This document shows, piece by piece, positions 17,849 to 26,914 of a DNA stretch of 64,000 nt. The notes below the pieces were generated by a model. It was given only the letters and a program-made list of their open reading frames with translations. It was not told where the DNA came from and did not search any database. The stretch comes from Isoptericola sediminis (lineage in GTDB: Bacteria > Actinomycetota > Actinomycetes > Actinomycetales > Cellulomonadaceae): positions 1 to 64,000 of the forward strand of contig NZ_JABFAJ010000015.1 in NCBI RefSeq assembly GCF_013085345.1, read 5' to 3'. Within the stretch, counting starts at the first letter, position 1, and every line of letters starts with the position of its first letter. The position numbers and the translations under genes were made by a program.

Positions 17849-18688
17849 TCAGGAGGGCCGCAACGCGGCGCGCAGCCGGTCCAGCACCCCGGCGACGTCG
17901 TCCGCACCGGCGACCCGGTGCGCCGCGAGGGTCTCGCCGTGGCCGACCTTCAGTGCCAGGTCGCCGCTGGTCAGCACGGCGAAGGCCTTCTCGTCGGTCG
18001 TGTCGTCCCCGGCGTACAGCACCCGCACGCGCTCGGTGCCGACGTCGCGTCCGACGACGGTGCGCAGGCGCCGCAGCGCCTCGCCCTTGGACGTGGGCAG
18101 CACCGCGATCTCGACGACGTCCTTGCCGTGCATCGGCTCGAGCCCGAGCCGGTCGGCGGCGGCGTCGGCCGCCTCGACGGCCGCGGCGGAGTCCTCGGGA
18201 CCGGCGAGCCGGGTGTGCAGGACGGCGGCGCTCGGCTTGTGCTGCACCCAGGCGCCCTCGCGGCCGGCCACCGCCGCCTCGAGGGCGGAGCGCAGCGCTT
18301 CCAGGTCCTCACGCTGGGAGTCGCTGAGCTCGAGCGGGACCGTCTCGACCCCGTCCGCCGTGACGTGCCCCGTCTCGGCGCCGTGGCTGCCGACCAGGTA
18401 CGACCCGACCGGGGGCGCGGCCCGCGTCGCGAGGTCGTCGAGGTCGCGCCCCGAGACGAGCGCCAGCCGCACCCGCGACGCCGGCGCGTCGCCGCCACCG
18501 GGCACCGTCAGGGCCGCCAGCTCGTCCACGGCCGTGCGGGCCGCCGGGGTCATGCGCGACGCCGTCGGGTCGTCCACCAGCGGGGCGAGCGTGCCGTCGA
18601 AGTCCAGGGCCACCAGCAGCGCGGCGCCGTCGTCGGCGGTGAACTCGTGCAGGGCACCGTCCAGCGCGGGGTCGAGCTGCTCAGACAT
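17849..18688 (-). CDS. otsB: Trehalose-6-phosphate phosphatase
   Basis: This 279-residue HAD-superfamily phosphatase removes phosphate from trehalose 6-phosphate. Motif I is LVALDFDGTLAPL with the nucleophile and acid/base Asp pair, motif II lies in LALVSGRDLDDL, and motif IV is VLYAGDDTTDE. The family landmarks GSHGAE and KGEALRRL are present. ATG 18688 overlaps the otsA stop by eight bases, so OtsA and OtsB are translationally coupled and form the OtsAB trehalose pathway for osmotic and desiccation protection. Confidence 0.95.
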   Translation of the reverse strand: MSEQLDPALDGALHEFTADDGAALLVALDFDGTLAPLVDDPTASRMTPAARTAVDELAALTVPGGGDAPASRVRLALVSGRDLDDLATRAAPPVGSYLVGSHGAETGHVTADGVETVPLELSDSQREDLEALRSALEAAVAGREGAWVQHKPSAAVLHTRLAGPEDSAAAVEAADAAADRLGLEPMHGKDVVEIAVLPTSKGEALRRLRTVVGRDVGTERVRVLYAGDDTTDEKAFAVLTSGDLALKVGHGETLAAHRVAGADDVAGVLDRLRAALRPS

Positions 18689-20153
18689 AGGTGTCGCGGC
18701 CGGGCACGGCGGTGAGCACCCCGAGGAACGACTTCGACCACTTGGCGACGTCGTCGCCCATGACCTTGCGCCGCAGGTTGCGCATGCGACGACGCTTCTC
18801 CTTGGGGGACATCTCCGCCGCGGCGACGATGATGTCCTTCATGCCGTCGATGTCGTGCGGGTTGCACAGCAGCGGTCCCGGGGCCAGCTGGTCCGCGGCG
18901 CCGGTGAACTCGCTGAGCACCAGCACGCCGCCGAGGTCGGAGCGGGCCGCGATGTACTCCTTGGCCACCAGGTTCATCCCGTCCCGCAGCGACGTGACGA
19001 GCATGACGTCCGCCGCCAGGTACAGGGCCGCCATCTCCTCGGGCGGGTAGGAGTGGTGCAGGTAGTGGATCGCCGAGTGGCCGAGCTCGCCGAACTCGCC
19101 GTTGACGCGGCCGACGAGGATCTCCACGTGCTGGCGCAGCTCCTGGTAGGCGCCGACGTTCTCCCGGGACGGGCTGGCGACCTGCACGAGCGTGGTGTTC
19201 GCGGCGTCGATCCGGCCGTCCTGCAGGATCTCGCCGTAGGCCTTGATCCGGTGCCGGATGCCCTTGGTGTAGTCGAGGCGGTCGACGCCGAGCATCACGA
19301 CCTCGGGGTCGCCCAGGTCCGTGCGGATCTCCTTGGCGCGGGCCTGGACCTCGGGACGGCGGGCGAGCTCGTCGAAGTACTGGGTGTCGATGGAGATGGG
19401 GAACGAGGCCGCACGGACCCGTCGGCCCGGCGTCGCGTCGTCGGAGCCCATGGAGATGATCGAGCCGCGCGTGGGGTGGTCCGTGAGCCGGCGCACCGCG
19501 CGCACGAAGTTCGAGGCGTCGCCGCCGCGCTGGAACCCGATGAGGTCGGCGCCCAGGAGCCCCTCGACGATGGCCTTGCGCCAGGGCAGCTGCTGGAACA
19601 GCTCGACGGCGGGGAAGGGGATGTGGTCGAAGAAGCCGATGCGCAGGTCGGGACGCAGCTCGCGCAGCATCTTCGGCACGAGCTGGAGCTGGTAGTCGTG
19701 TACCCAGACCACGCCGCCGTGGGCCGCCTGGGCGGCCGCCGCCTCGGCGAACCGCTGGTTGACCTTGCGGTAGGCGTCCCACCACTGCCGGTGGTACGTC
19801 GGCGGGGCGATCACGTCGTGGTACAGCGGCCAGAGCGTGTCGTTGGAGAAGCCCTCGTAGTACTTGCTGATCTCGCTGGCGGACAGCGTCACGGGGACCA
19901 GCAGCATGCCGTCCGCCTCGAACGGTTCGTGCGCGAGGTCGGGCGCGCCGGACCAGCCGACCCAGGCGCCGTCGTTCTCGCGCATGACCGGCTCGAGGGC
20001 GGTGACCAGCCCGCCCGGCGACCGCTTCCAGTCGAGGTTGCCCTCGTCGTCCACCGCGAAGTCGACGGGAAGCCGGTTGGCGACGACGACGAGGTCGTAA
20101 CCGGTCGACCCGTCGCCGCCGGTCGTGGTGCTGGACGATCCCTGACCTGTCAA
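18681..20153 (-). CDS. otsA: Trehalose-6-phosphate synthase, probable TTG start
   Basis: This retaining GT20 glycosyltransferase of 490 residues makes trehalose 6-phosphate from a nucleotide-glucose and glucose 6-phosphate. Family motifs are LVVVANRLPVDF, SPGGLVTALEPV, VHDYQLQLVP, FFDHIPFP, GVDRLDYTKGI and SLRDGMNLVAKEY. The best start is TTG 20153, preceded at eight bases by GGGAGA and giving MTGQGSS before a short Ser/Thr/Gly linker. Earlier in-frame codons (to 20309) lack a ribosome site and run over the divergent kinase gene. It is first of the otsA-otsB pair. A possible -10 TATGGT (minus strand, 20220-20225) lies upstream. Confidence 0.93.
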   Translation of the reverse strand: MTGQGSSSTTTGGDGSTGYDLVVVANRLPVDFAVDDEGNLDWKRSPGGLVTALEPVMRENDGAWVGWSGAPDLAHEPFEADGMLLVPVTLSASEISKYYEGFSNDTLWPLYHDVIAPPTYHRQWWDAYRKVNQRFAEAAAAQAAHGGVVWVHDYQLQLVPKMLRELRPDLRIGFFDHIPFPAVELFQQLPWRKAIVEGLLGADLIGFQRGGDASNFVRAVRRLTDHPTRGSIISMGSDDATPGRRVRAASFPISIDTQYFDELARRPEVQARAKEIRTDLGDPEVVMLGVDRLDYTKGIRHRIKAYGEILQDGRIDAANTTLVQVASPSRENVGAYQELRQHVEILVGRVNGEFGELGHSAIHYLHHSYPPEEMAALYLAADVMLVTSLRDGMNLVAKEYIAARSDLGGVLVLSEFTGAADQLAPGPLLCNPHDIDGMKDIIVAAAEMSPKEKRRRMRNLRRKVMGDDVAKWSKSFLGVLTAVPGRDTYV

Positions 20154-20307
20154 CGCTGTTCTCTCCCAAGGTTGGTGGACGCCGACCCGATGCACTGGGC
20201 AGTGCGGAGTCCTGCGCGCACCATATCGGCGCAGCCCTTCCCCCGCGCGGGGTGAACCCTGGCGAGCCAGGGCGCGCCGTGGAGGGCGCGACGCTACGGT
20301 GTGCCCC

Positions 20308-22191
20308 ATGGGTGTGGGTGACGACGCGGAGGTGCTGACGCACGAGACGTCGGCCTCGGGGCCCGAGGGCGGGCTCGAGCCGGGGACCGACGTCGGGGGC
20401 TACACCGTGGTCTCCACCCTCGGGCGCGGCGCCATGGGGGCGGTCTACGAGGCACGTGACGGTGCGGGCGAACGGGTCGCGCTCAAGGTGCTGCACGCCC
20501 ACCTGGACGCCGACCCCGCGGGTCGCCAGCGGTTGCGCCGCGAGGTCGCGGCCCTGCAGCGGCTGCGGCACCCGGCCGTCGCGCAGGTGCTCGACGCGGA
20601 GTTCGAGGGGCCGTACGCCTTCGTCGTCACCGAGCTCGTCGAGGGGCTCACCCTCGAGGAGGAGATCGACTCGCGCGGCCCGCTGGACGTGGCCGACCTG
20701 TTCTCGCTGGCCGACCAGCTGGCCGACGCCCTGGAGTCCGTCCACGCGGCCGGCGTCGTGCACCGGGACCTCAAGCCCTCGAACGTGATGGTCACCGCCG
20801 ACGGGCCCAGCCTCATCGACTTCGGGATCTCCCAGAGCACCGGGGACACGCGGACCACGATGACCGGGTTCGTCATGGGGACGCCGGGGTACATCGCCCC
20901 CGAGCTGCTCGACGGCGGGGACCCCGTCCCGGAGACGGACTGGTGGAGCTGGGCGGCCCTGCTCGCCTTCGCCGCCACGGGCCGGTCACCCTTCGGCGTG
21001 CGGCCCACCGACGTCGTGCTGCGGCGCTCGCGGCAGGGCCGGGCCGACCTGTACGGCGTCCCGGCCCGCACGGCACGGGCGCTCGCCGGGGCTCTGCAGC
21101 CCGACCCGACCCGGCGCTGGGGACCCACGGACGTCGTCCGCGCGATCCGCCGCGACCTGGCCGACGGCGAGAGCACGGCGGCGCAGCAGTCCGAGGACCC
21201 GCAGGCCACGCAGCGCATCGTCGTGGCGGCCGGTGCCGCCACCGCGGCGACGGCGGCGGGGCCGGCGGGGAGCGCCGGGACGTCGCCGGACGGTTCGCCC
21301 GACGCCGGGTCGCCGGACTCGCCGGCGGGGAGCGCCACGCCCGCGCTCGCCGACACCGCCGTCGTCGGTCCGCCCGCGGTGCCGCCCGAGCCGCCCGGCG
21401 GGACGGCGAGCACGATGACCTCCGAGGAGCGGGCGCGGGCCGGTGCGCAGGACGGTGCGACGCGGGCCATCCCCCTCGGGGACGTGCGGTACCGGACGTA
21501 CGACGAGCTCGCCGACGGCGCGGACGACGGGGAGGAGGAGGCGGCCGGACCCTACGTGCCGCCGGTCCACCCGCGGCGCTGGGGGACGGCGCTCGCGGTG
21601 GGGCTGCCGTTCGTGGTGCTCGCGGCCTTCTACCCGCTCGTGGCGTTCGGGGCCTTCGTCGGCCTGACGGTGCTGTGCCGGATCGTGGGGACCTCGGGCC
21701 AGCGGTTCCACGAACGCCGCCAGCGCAGGGGTGTGCGGTCCTCGGACGGCTGGGTCGCCGGTCTGCTGCTGCCCTATCACGCGGTGCTCGGCGCGCTCGG
21801 TGTCATCCCGGCGGCCGTGGTCGGCGGCTGCGTCGGACTCCTGGCGACGATGGGCGGGTACTGGTTGTTCGGCGACGGCAACCTGATCGTCGCGCCGTTG
21901 GGGGACGTCGAGTCCCGGTCGGTGGGCGGTCGGAACGCGCCGTTCGTGTTCTCGGTGGTGCTGGCCGGAGCGATGCTCGTCGCGCTGCTGGCCACCTGGT
22001 TCGGTCCGGCCGGTCGCACCGCACGTGACGGGGCCCGGCGGATCCTCAACAACCTCGCCCCCGGGCTGACGGGGGCGGCGATCGTCGTCGCGATCTGCCT
22101 GGTGGGGTCCTGGGTGCTGTACTCCCAGCTCGTCACCGACCCCGTCGAGATCGTGTGGTGGCCCATGAACAGCGCGCCGTCATTGTTCTGA
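20308..22191 (+). CDS. Membrane Ser/Thr protein kinase (Hanks type) with C-terminal membrane domain
   Basis: This 627-residue protein has an N-terminal kinase domain at about residues 30-285. The Gly-rich loop is LGRGAMGAVYEA, the ATP Lys is in VALKVL, the catalytic loop is VHRDLKPSN and the metal loop is LIDFGIS. Activation segment threonines sit in DTRTTMTGFVMGTPGYIAPE. A disordered Ala/Gly/Pro/Ser linker of about 150 residues carries possible phosphorylation sites. Roughly five transmembrane segments then fill residues 425-620. Many actinobacterial kinases have one helix and an external sensor; this multi-helix tail has no recognisable sensor domain. The ATG follows a TACGGT box by seven bases, suggesting a leaderless mRNA. 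It is divergent from otsA. Confidence 0.9.
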   Translation: MGVGDDAEVLTHETSASGPEGGLEPGTDVGGYTVVSTLGRGAMGAVYEARDGAGERVALKVLHAHLDADPAGRQRLRREVAALQRLRHPAVAQVLDAEFEGPYAFVVTELVEGLTLEEEIDSRGPLDVADLFSLADQLADALESVHAAGVVHRDLKPSNVMVTADGPSLIDFGISQSTGDTRTTMTGFVMGTPGYIAPELLDGGDPVPETDWWSWAALLAFAATGRSPFGVRPTDVVLRRSRQGRADLYGVPARTARALAGALQPDPTRRWGPTDVVRAIRRDLADGESTAAQQSEDPQATQRIVVAAGAATAATAAGPAGSAGTSPDGSPDAGSPDSPAGSATPALADTAVVGPPAVPPEPPGGTASTMTSEERARAGAQDGATRAIPLGDVRYRTYDELADGADDGEEEAAGPYVPPVHPRRWGTALAVGLPFVVLAAFYPLVAFGAFVGLTVLCRIVGTSGQRFHERRQRRGVRSSDGWVAGLLLPYHAVLGALGVIPAAVVGGCVGLLATMGGYWLFGDGNLIVAPLGDVESRSVGGRNAPFVFSVVLAGAMLVALLATWFGPAGRTARDGARRILNNLAPGLTGAAIVVAICLVGSWVLYSQLVTDPVEIVWWPMNSAPSLF

Positions 22192-22233
22192 GACCGGATT
22201 CCCAGGATCTCCCCAGGTTCGCTCCCTAGCGTC

Positions 22234-22251
22234 GGGGCGCGGGGACGCCCC
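22234..22251 (+). terminator. Short hairpin after the Ser/Thr kinase gene
   Basis: GGGGCG pairs with CGCCCC around a six-base loop, about 40 bases after the stop codon. It is G+C-rich without a U-tract, so it is only a probable terminator. Confidence 0.4.
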
Positions 22252-22336
22252 GCCCTCCGCTCCGGGTGGACCGGCCCACGGGTAGGCTGGCCGCCGGATC
22301 GCCCCGCCCGACTCGACCCGAAGGATCCGCACCGAG

Positions 22337-23203
22337 ATGTCCAACAAGCAGAACAAGTCGCAGCGCCGGGACGAAGCCCGTGCCGAGGCGCTCGCCGTCC
22401 AGCAGCAGCAGGCCCAGCGCGACCGCCGCAACCGGATGATCGTCTTCGCGGCACTCGGCGTGGCGATCGCGGCACTCGTCGCCGTCGCGGTCTTCATCCT
22501 CATGGGCGAGGCGGACAAGAAGAGCGTCGAGGACATCCCGCTGGCCGAGGTGGAGGACGTCCCGTCGACGGCGCTGGAGGGTGGCGGCATCCCGGTCGGG
22601 TCCGACCTCGTGGCCGGTGGTGAGAACGAGGGAGCGCCCGTCGTCGACGAGTACCTCGACTACATGTGCCCCGTCTGCGGCCAGTTCGAGGAGATCAACG
22701 CCGCCGACGTCGAGACGATGCTGACCGAGGGCGACGCGACCGTCGTCTTCCACCCCGTCTCGATCCTGGACCGCATGTCCCAGGGCACCGACTTCTCGAC
22801 GCGCTCGGCCTCGGCCGCCTACTGGGTGGCCGACCGCGCGCCGGAGTCCTTCTTCGCCTTCAACGAGGCCCTGTTCGTCAACCAGCCCGCCGAGAACACG
22901 GAGGGCCTGAGCGACGAGGAGATGGCGTCGATCGCCGAGGGGGCCGGCGTCCCGGCCGACGTCGCTGCCGGCATCGCCGACGGGACCGCCCGCGGCACGT
23001 TCGGCCAGTACGTGTACTCGCTGACCAGCGAGGCGTCCGCGAACCCGGACCTGGCGAACGCCAACGGCGGCTTCGGTACGCCGACCATCCTGGTCGACGG
23101 GGAGCGTTTCGAGACCTGGAACCAGCCGGGCGCCCTGCTGAGCGCCGTCCAGGGCGACGGTGCCGCCGGCGCCGACGCCGAGGGCGAGTCCGCCGACGAG
23201 TGA
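22337..23203 (+). CDS. Membrane-anchored DsbA-like thiol-disulfide oxidoreductase
   Basis: The 288-residue protein has a charged N-terminal tail of about 33 residues, one transmembrane helix (MIVFAALGVAIAALVAVAVFILM), and an extracytoplasmic thioredoxin-fold domain of the DsbA/thioredoxin_4 type. The active site is CPVC in EYLDYMCPVCGQFEE, and a cis-Pro loop appears as GTPTILVDG. Such proteins form or shuffle disulfides in exported proteins. The ATG is preceded by AAGGA. A TAGGCT box near 22285 could be its -10. The acidic C-terminal tail is short. The partner that would reoxidise it (VKOR-like) is not in the window. Confidence 0.87.
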   Translation: MSNKQNKSQRRDEARAEALAVQQQQAQRDRRNRMIVFAALGVAIAALVAVAVFILMGEADKKSVEDIPLAEVEDVPSTALEGGGIPVGSDLVAGGENEGAPVVDEYLDYMCPVCGQFEEINAADVETMLTEGDATVVFHPVSILDRMSQGTDFSTRSASAAYWVADRAPESFFAFNEALFVNQPAENTEGLSDEEMASIAEGAGVPADVAAGIADGTARGTFGQYVYSLTSEASANPDLANANGGFGTPTILVDGERFETWNQPGALLSAVQGDGAAGADAEGESADE

Positions 23204-23307
23204 CCTCGCCGTGGGCGTGGGGCCCGTCGCACCGGCACCGGCGCGGCGGGCCTCACGCCTTCGACGTCCCGGCCGGGTCGTCGTCATCGGTACGATGGTC
23301 CCCGCCC

Positions 23308-23383
23308 GCCGCCTTAGCTCAGCTGGTAGAGCTCCCGTCTTGTAAACGGAAGGTCGTCGGTTCGAACCCGACAGGCGGCTCCA
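23308..23383 (+). tRNA. tRNA-Thr (anticodon TGT)
   Basis: The acceptor stem GCCGCCT (23308-23314) pairs with AGGCGGC (23373-23379), the discriminator base is T and CCA is encoded (23381-23383). The D-loop contains AGCTCAGCTGGTAGAGCT, the anticodon loop is CTTGTAA, and the T-arm reads GTCGG-TTCGAAC-CCGAC. One outer anticodon-stem pair looks mismatched (C-A). A possible -10, TACGAT (23291-23296), lies upstream and a strong terminator hairpin begins two bases after CCA. Confidence 0.97.
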
Positions 23384-23385
23384 CC

Positions 23386-23429
23386 CGACGGCCCGTCGGT
23401 CTGCGATAACGCGGACCGACGGGCCGTCG
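23386..23429. terminator. Terminator between tRNA-Thr and the convergent small gene
   Basis: A 20-bp inverted repeat with one mismatch starts CGACGGCCCGTCGGTC, has loop ATAA, and closes with the complement. It can end both the tRNA transcript and the minus-strand gene whose stop is at 23441. Confidence 0.8.
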
Positions 23430-23440
23430 TCCCGGCGAGC

Positions 23441-23776
23441 TCATTCCCAGTAGAGCCAGAGCACCCGCCAGCGCACCGGTTCGCCCGTGTCGGGGTCGGT
23501 GCCCTCGACGACGTCCCACTTCTCGGGGTAGCCGAGCCCCGTGCGGATGGCCTCCCACGCCGCCGTGAAGATCTCGCGCTGCTCGTCGAGCGTGGTTCCC
23601 CGCTCGTCGTAGAAGATCACCAGTTCGTCCGACCCATCCCTGCGGGACAGCTTGGCGACGGCACCCGGAGGGGGCGGGTCCCATCCGCCGATGGTCCCGA
23701 TGATGACGGCGCCGGCTCGGCACAGGTCGTCCATCTGCACCCGGACGTCTTCCTCGGTGGCCTCAGGCAGCTTCAT
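23441..23776 (-). CDS. Small conserved-looking hypothetical protein
   Basis: This 111-residue acidic soluble protein has no motif I recognise. It starts MKLPEATEEDVRVQMDDLCRAG, has a central Gly/Pro stretch (GGWDPPPPGAVAKL), and ends with an aromatic tail (RWRVLWLYWE). Codon use matches the surrounding genes and the frame is closed by the tRNA-side terminator, so it is probably expressed. No signal peptide or membrane segment is visible. The neighbours, a tRNA and an SGNH hydrolase, give no clue to its function. Confidence 0.6.
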   Translation of the reverse strand: MKLPEATEEDVRVQMDDLCRAGAVIIGTIGGWDPPPPGAVAKLSRRDGSDELVIFYDERGTTLDEQREIFTAAWEAIRTGLGYPEKWDVVEGTDPDTGEPVRWRVLWLYWE

Positions 23777-23916
23777 GGTCGGTCCAATCCGGGCGCCGCG
23801 GCCGTCTGCAGCGCCCTGTCGACGGTGGTGGCCGTCTCTTCACCGTGGACCCCGCCACCGGTGCTCGCGCGCCGGGAGCTGCCTCCGTGCGGTGAGCACC
23901 CGACCCTCCGGCGCGG

Positions 23917-24750
23917 TCAGCGCTCCGACGGGGGCCACGGCTTCGGCTCGGCCCACTTCGGCGTCCGGCCGTCACCGCTGGACGTGCCCCGGATCCGCCG
24001 CTGCACCCACGGCACGACGTGCGCCCGCGCCCACTGGGCGTCCTCGCGGGCCCGCTGGCGCAGCCGCGGCGCCGTGACGGCGGGCATCGGGTCGTCGAAG
24101 CGTTCGTCGTCCGGCGCGAGGCCGAGCCCCACCAGCGCCGCGTTCGCGACGCGACGGTGCCCCTCGTCGGTGAGGTGGATCCGGTCGTCGGACCACATCC
24201 GCAGGTCGTACACCGATCGCAGGCCCCAGTTGTCCAGGACGTAGGCGCCGTGGCGGCGGGCGATCGACCAGATCGTGGCGTTGTACTGCCCGACCCGCCC
24301 GCGGATGAAGCTCAGGGTGCCGCCGGACCGGAACCCGGTGCCCATGAGCACGTCGGCGCCCGACGCGCGCAGTCGGGCCACGGCCGCCTCCAGCGTCGCC
24401 GCCAGGGCGTCGAGGTCGGCCTGGGCGCGCAGGATGTCGTTCCCGCCGCCGACGAGCGAGACGAGGTCCGGCTGCATCTCGAGCGCGACGGGCACCTGCT
24501 CCTCGACGATCTGGCGCAGCTTCTTGCCGCGGATCGCGAGGTTGGCGTACTCGAGGACCTCGTCGCCGCGGCGTTCGGCCAGGTGGTCGGCGAGCCGGTC
24601 CGTCCAGCCGCGCTGCACCGCCGTCGTCTCCGTGCCGGCCGGGGCTCGCGTGCCGTCGTCGTACGGGTACGGGTCCCAGAGTCCCTCGGAGAACGAGTCG
24701 CCGATCGCGACGTAGCGGGACCACGGGGGGATGCTGTCGTGCGAACTCAC
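23917..24750 (-). CDS. SGNH/GDSL-family hydrolase
   Basis: This serine esterase or lipase of the SGNH fold has 277 residues. Block I is YVAIGDSFSEG with the nucleophilic Ser, block II carries a Gly in ANLAIRGKK, block III is VGGGNDIL with the conserved Asn, and block V is DDRIHLTDEGH with the Asp-x-x-His pair. No signal peptide is evident, so it is probably cytoplasmic. The C-terminal 60 residues are basic and Trp-rich. GTG 24750 is preferred; a GTG at 24765 directly abuts the GGGAGGGG ribosome site and is less likely. The substrate is unknown. Confidence 0.85.
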   Translation of the reverse strand: MSSHDSIPPWSRYVAIGDSFSEGLWDPYPYDDGTRAPAGTETTAVQRGWTDRLADHLAERRGDEVLEYANLAIRGKKLRQIVEEQVPVALEMQPDLVSLVGGGNDILRAQADLDALAATLEAAVARLRASGADVLMGTGFRSGGTLSFIRGRVGQYNATIWSIARRHGAYVLDNWGLRSVYDLRMWSDDRIHLTDEGHRRVANAALVGLGLAPDDERFDDPMPAVTAPRLRQRAREDAQWARAHVVPWVQRRIRGTSSGDGRTPKWAEPKPWPPSER

Positions 24751-24784
24751 GGGGCCATTCTGCACCCCTCCCGGGATCAGTTGC

Positions 24785-25540
24785 TCAGGGCAGCCGCCAG
24801 TCGACCGGCGTCCCGCCCTGCTGCTCGAGAAGGGTGTTGACCCGGGAGAACGGTGCCGACCCGAAGAACCCGCGGTAGGCGGCCAGCGGGCTCGGGTGGG
24901 CGGACTCGACGGTGGGCGTGCTGCCCAGCCAGGGCTTCAGCGAGGCGGCGTCACGGCCCCAGAGGATCGCGACGAGCGGTCCGCCGCGTGCCACCAGCGC
25001 CTTGATCGCGGCCTCGGTCACCTGCTCCCACCCCTGGCCGCGGTGCGAGGCCGGGCGGCCGGGCTCCACGGTCAGCACCCGGTTGAGCATCATCACGCCC
25101 TGGTCCGCCCACGGGCTGAGGTCGCCGTTCGCCGGAGCCGGGACGCCGACGTCGTCGGTCAGCTCGGTGAAGATGTTCACCAACGACTTCGGCAGCGGGC
25201 GGACGTGCGGCTGGACGGAGAAGGACAGCCCCATGGGATGGCCCGGTGTCGGGTAGGGGTCCTGGCCGACGACGAGCACCCGGACGTCGGCGAGGGGACG
25301 TCGGAAGGCCGCGAACACGTCGGCGGGGGCCGGGAGGTACTGGCGTCCGGCCGCGACCTCGGCGCGCAGGAAGTCGCCCATCGCGTGGATCTGCGGTTCG
25401 ACGTCGGCCAGGGCGGCGGCCCAGTCCGGCGCCATGACCCGGTCCAGCGGCGGCCGGCCGGTCGGCGACGGGGCGTCCGACGGCGGTGCGCCGGTCGGTG
25501 CGGACGGGGCGGTGGCGGCAGGGTCCGGCGTCGTCTCCAC
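24785..25540 (-). CDS. ung: Uracil-DNA glycosylase (family 1)
   Basis: This base-excision repair enzyme removes uracil from DNA. Motif A is [19 protein letters not shown] with the water-activating Asp, the Asn-containing motif is LNRVLTVE, and the leucine-loop motif is [14 protein letters not shown] with the catalytic His. An N-terminal tail of about 30 Ala/Pro-rich residues precedes the fold, giving 251 residues. The GTG at 25540 lies seven bases after a minus-strand TAGCGT -10 box (25548-25553), so the mRNA is probably leaderless. It is adjacent to, but apparently not cotranscribed with, the divergent DUF3263 gene. Confidence 0.96.
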   Translation of the reverse strand: METTPDPAATAPSAPTGAPPSDAPSPTGRPPLDRVMAPDWAAALADVEPQIHAMGDFLRAEVAAGRQYLPAPADVFAAFRRPLADVRVLVVGQDPYPTPGHPMGLSFSVQPHVRPLPKSLVNIFTELTDDVGVPAPANGDLSPWADQGVMMLNRVLTVEPGRPASHRGQGWEQVTEAAIKALVARGGPLVAILWGRDAASLKPWLGSTPTVESAHPSPLAAYRGFFGSAPFSRVNTLLEQQGGTPVDWRLP

Positions 25541-25629
25541 GACGGCGACGCTAGCAGGGCGCCGGCGAGGGGCGACGCGCGGGGCCGGGCTGCCGGAGGT
25601 GGCGCCCGGAGTGACCCATACTGGGCCGC

Positions 25630-25947
25630 ATGAGCGAGATGCTGGTCCAGGAGGTCGACACCACGACGCAGGCTCCGGCGTCGGACGCCGCCGAGGCGCT
25701 GTCCGACCGCGACCGGGAGATCCTGGCCTTCGAGAAGCAGTGGTGGAAGTACGCCGGCTCGAAGGAGCAGGCCGTGCGCGAGCTGTTCGACATGTCGGCC
25801 ACGCGGTACTACCAGGTGCTCAACGCGCTCATCGACACCCCGGAGGCGCTGGCCCACGACCCCATGCTGGTCAAGCGGCTGCGGCGGCTCCGTGCGACGC
25901 GTCAGCGGGCCCGCAGCTCGCGTCGTCTCGACGGTTCGCGGGGCTGA
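25630..25947 (+). CDS. DUF3263 small helix-turn-helix-like protein
   Basis: The 105-residue protein is of the actinobacterial DUF3263 family. An N-terminal tail leads to [46 protein letters not shown], a sigma-region-4-like helix-turn-helix, followed by a basic Arg-rich end. It resembles the small mycobacterial protein encoded just upstream of the LytR_C protein VirR, and the same pairing is seen here. A role in transcription is likely but unproven. A CATACT box seven bases before the ATG suggests a leaderless transcript. Confidence 0.82.
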   Translation: MSEMLVQEVDTTTQAPASDAAEALSDRDREILAFEKQWWKYAGSKEQAVRELFDMSATRYYQVLNALIDTPEALAHDPMLVKRLRRLRATRQRARSSRRLDGSRG

Positions 25948-26028
25948 CGCGGTGCGGCTGAACAGGTTTGGCCGCGTGCTGAACAAGCTCTGTACTTCGG
26001 CCCATCCCGACCCGCTACCCTGTGCGGC

Positions 26029-26742
26029 GTGACGAAGAGCCACTACCCGTACCCGCCTGACGAGTTCGACGTCCGCGGTCCCGAGGGGTCGCCCGTCGGC
26101 GTCCACCGCGAGCCCCGCAGCGGGTGGAGCTCGGCCTGGCCGTTCCTGCTGGTCGCCGTCGTCTTCGCCGGCCTGGCGGTCGCCGTCGTGGGGTTCCTGT
26201 CCGACGACCCGGGCGGCAGCGAGAACCCGCCGGCCGCGCAGCAGGAGTCCGCGGCGCCCGAGTCCTCCGCGGAGGGCGAGGCAGCCGAGGGCGACGGCTC
26301 CGGCGAGGAGTCCGGCGACGGTTCCGGTGAGCAGTCCGGTGACGGTTCCGGCGAGGGCGACGCCGAGGCGACCGAGGAGTCGTCGGAGGAGTCGTCGGAG
26401 GAGTCCCCCGAGGAGTCCGGTCCCGACATCGCCTCCCTGGTGGCAGCCGGTGATACGAGCGCCTTCGTGCGCGTCCTGAACGACGACAGCGGCGTCAGCG
26501 GCGAGGCCGGCCGTGGCGCGGAGGCGCTCGGGGCGCAGGGCTTCTCGAACACCGAGGCGACGAACTACGACGGCGACTCCGGCCAGACGACGAACGTGGT
26601 CTGGTACGCCGAGGGGCGCGCCGAGACGGCCGCCGCGGTGGCGGCGATCCTCGGGATCCCCGCGGAGGAGACCTCCCAGCAGCCGCTCGCGAACGGTGAC
26701 GTCATCGTGGTGATCAAGGAGGCGCTCACCATCGCCGAGTGA
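26029..26742 (+). CDS. Membrane-anchored LytR_C-domain protein (VirR-like)
   Basis: The 237-residue protein has a short cytoplasmic segment, one transmembrane helix (WPFLLVAVVFAGLAVAVVGFL), and a strongly acidic low-complexity linker with Gly-Ser-Gly-Glu and Ser-Ser-Glu-Glu repeats (about residues 65-140). A C-terminal LytR_C domain follows (FVRVLNDDSGVSGEAGRGAEALGAQGF, TTNVVWYAEG, GDVIVVIKEAL). Proteins of this type work with LCP ligases in attaching glycopolymers to peptidoglycan and affect envelope vesicle release in mycobacteria. GTG 26029 follows a TACCCT box by seven bases, so it is probably leaderless. It is paired with the DUF3263 gene, and groEL follows, as in the mycobacterial region. 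Confidence 0.85.
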   Translation: MTKSHYPYPPDEFDVRGPEGSPVGVHREPRSGWSSAWPFLLVAVVFAGLAVAVVGFLSDDPGGSENPPAAQQESAAPESSAEGEAAEGDGSGEESGDGSGEQSGDGSGEGDAEATEESSEESSEESPEESGPDIASLVAAGDTSAFVRVLNDDSGVSGEAGRGAEALGAQGFSNTEATNYDGDSGQTTNVVWYAEGRAETAAAVAAILGIPAEETSQQPLANGDVIVVIKEALTIAE

Positions 26743-26754
26743 TCCACCGGTGCG

Positions 26755-26796
26755 GGCCGGTGCCTGACGACGCAGTTCGCGTCGCAGGTGCCGGCC
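26755..26796 (+). terminator. Terminator after the LytR_C gene
   Basis: GGCCGGTGCCTG pairs with CAGGTGCCGGCC over 12 bp with two G-U wobbles, around an 18-nt loop. It begins about a dozen bases after the stop codon. The remaining 270 bp up to groEL hold the two CIRCE operators and no gene. Confidence 0.6.
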
Positions 26797-26881
26797 TTCG
26801 TCGTTCTCCGGGGCGTGTCCGGCGGGCGTGCCGACGTCGGGCGCCGCTGAGCAGCGCCGTTGTGCGCCGGGGGCGAACATC

Positions 26882-26907
26882 TTGCACTCTCGGGGTGAGA
26901 GTGCCAA
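26882..26907. promoter_or_regulatory. CIRCE element 1 upstream of groEL
   Basis: TTGCACTC, nine bases, then GAGTGCCAA fits the HrcA operator TTAGCACTC-N9-GAGTGCTAA with a shortened left arm and one change in the right arm. It is followed after seven bases by a second element. Confidence 0.8.
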
Positions 26908-26914
26908 TAATGTC

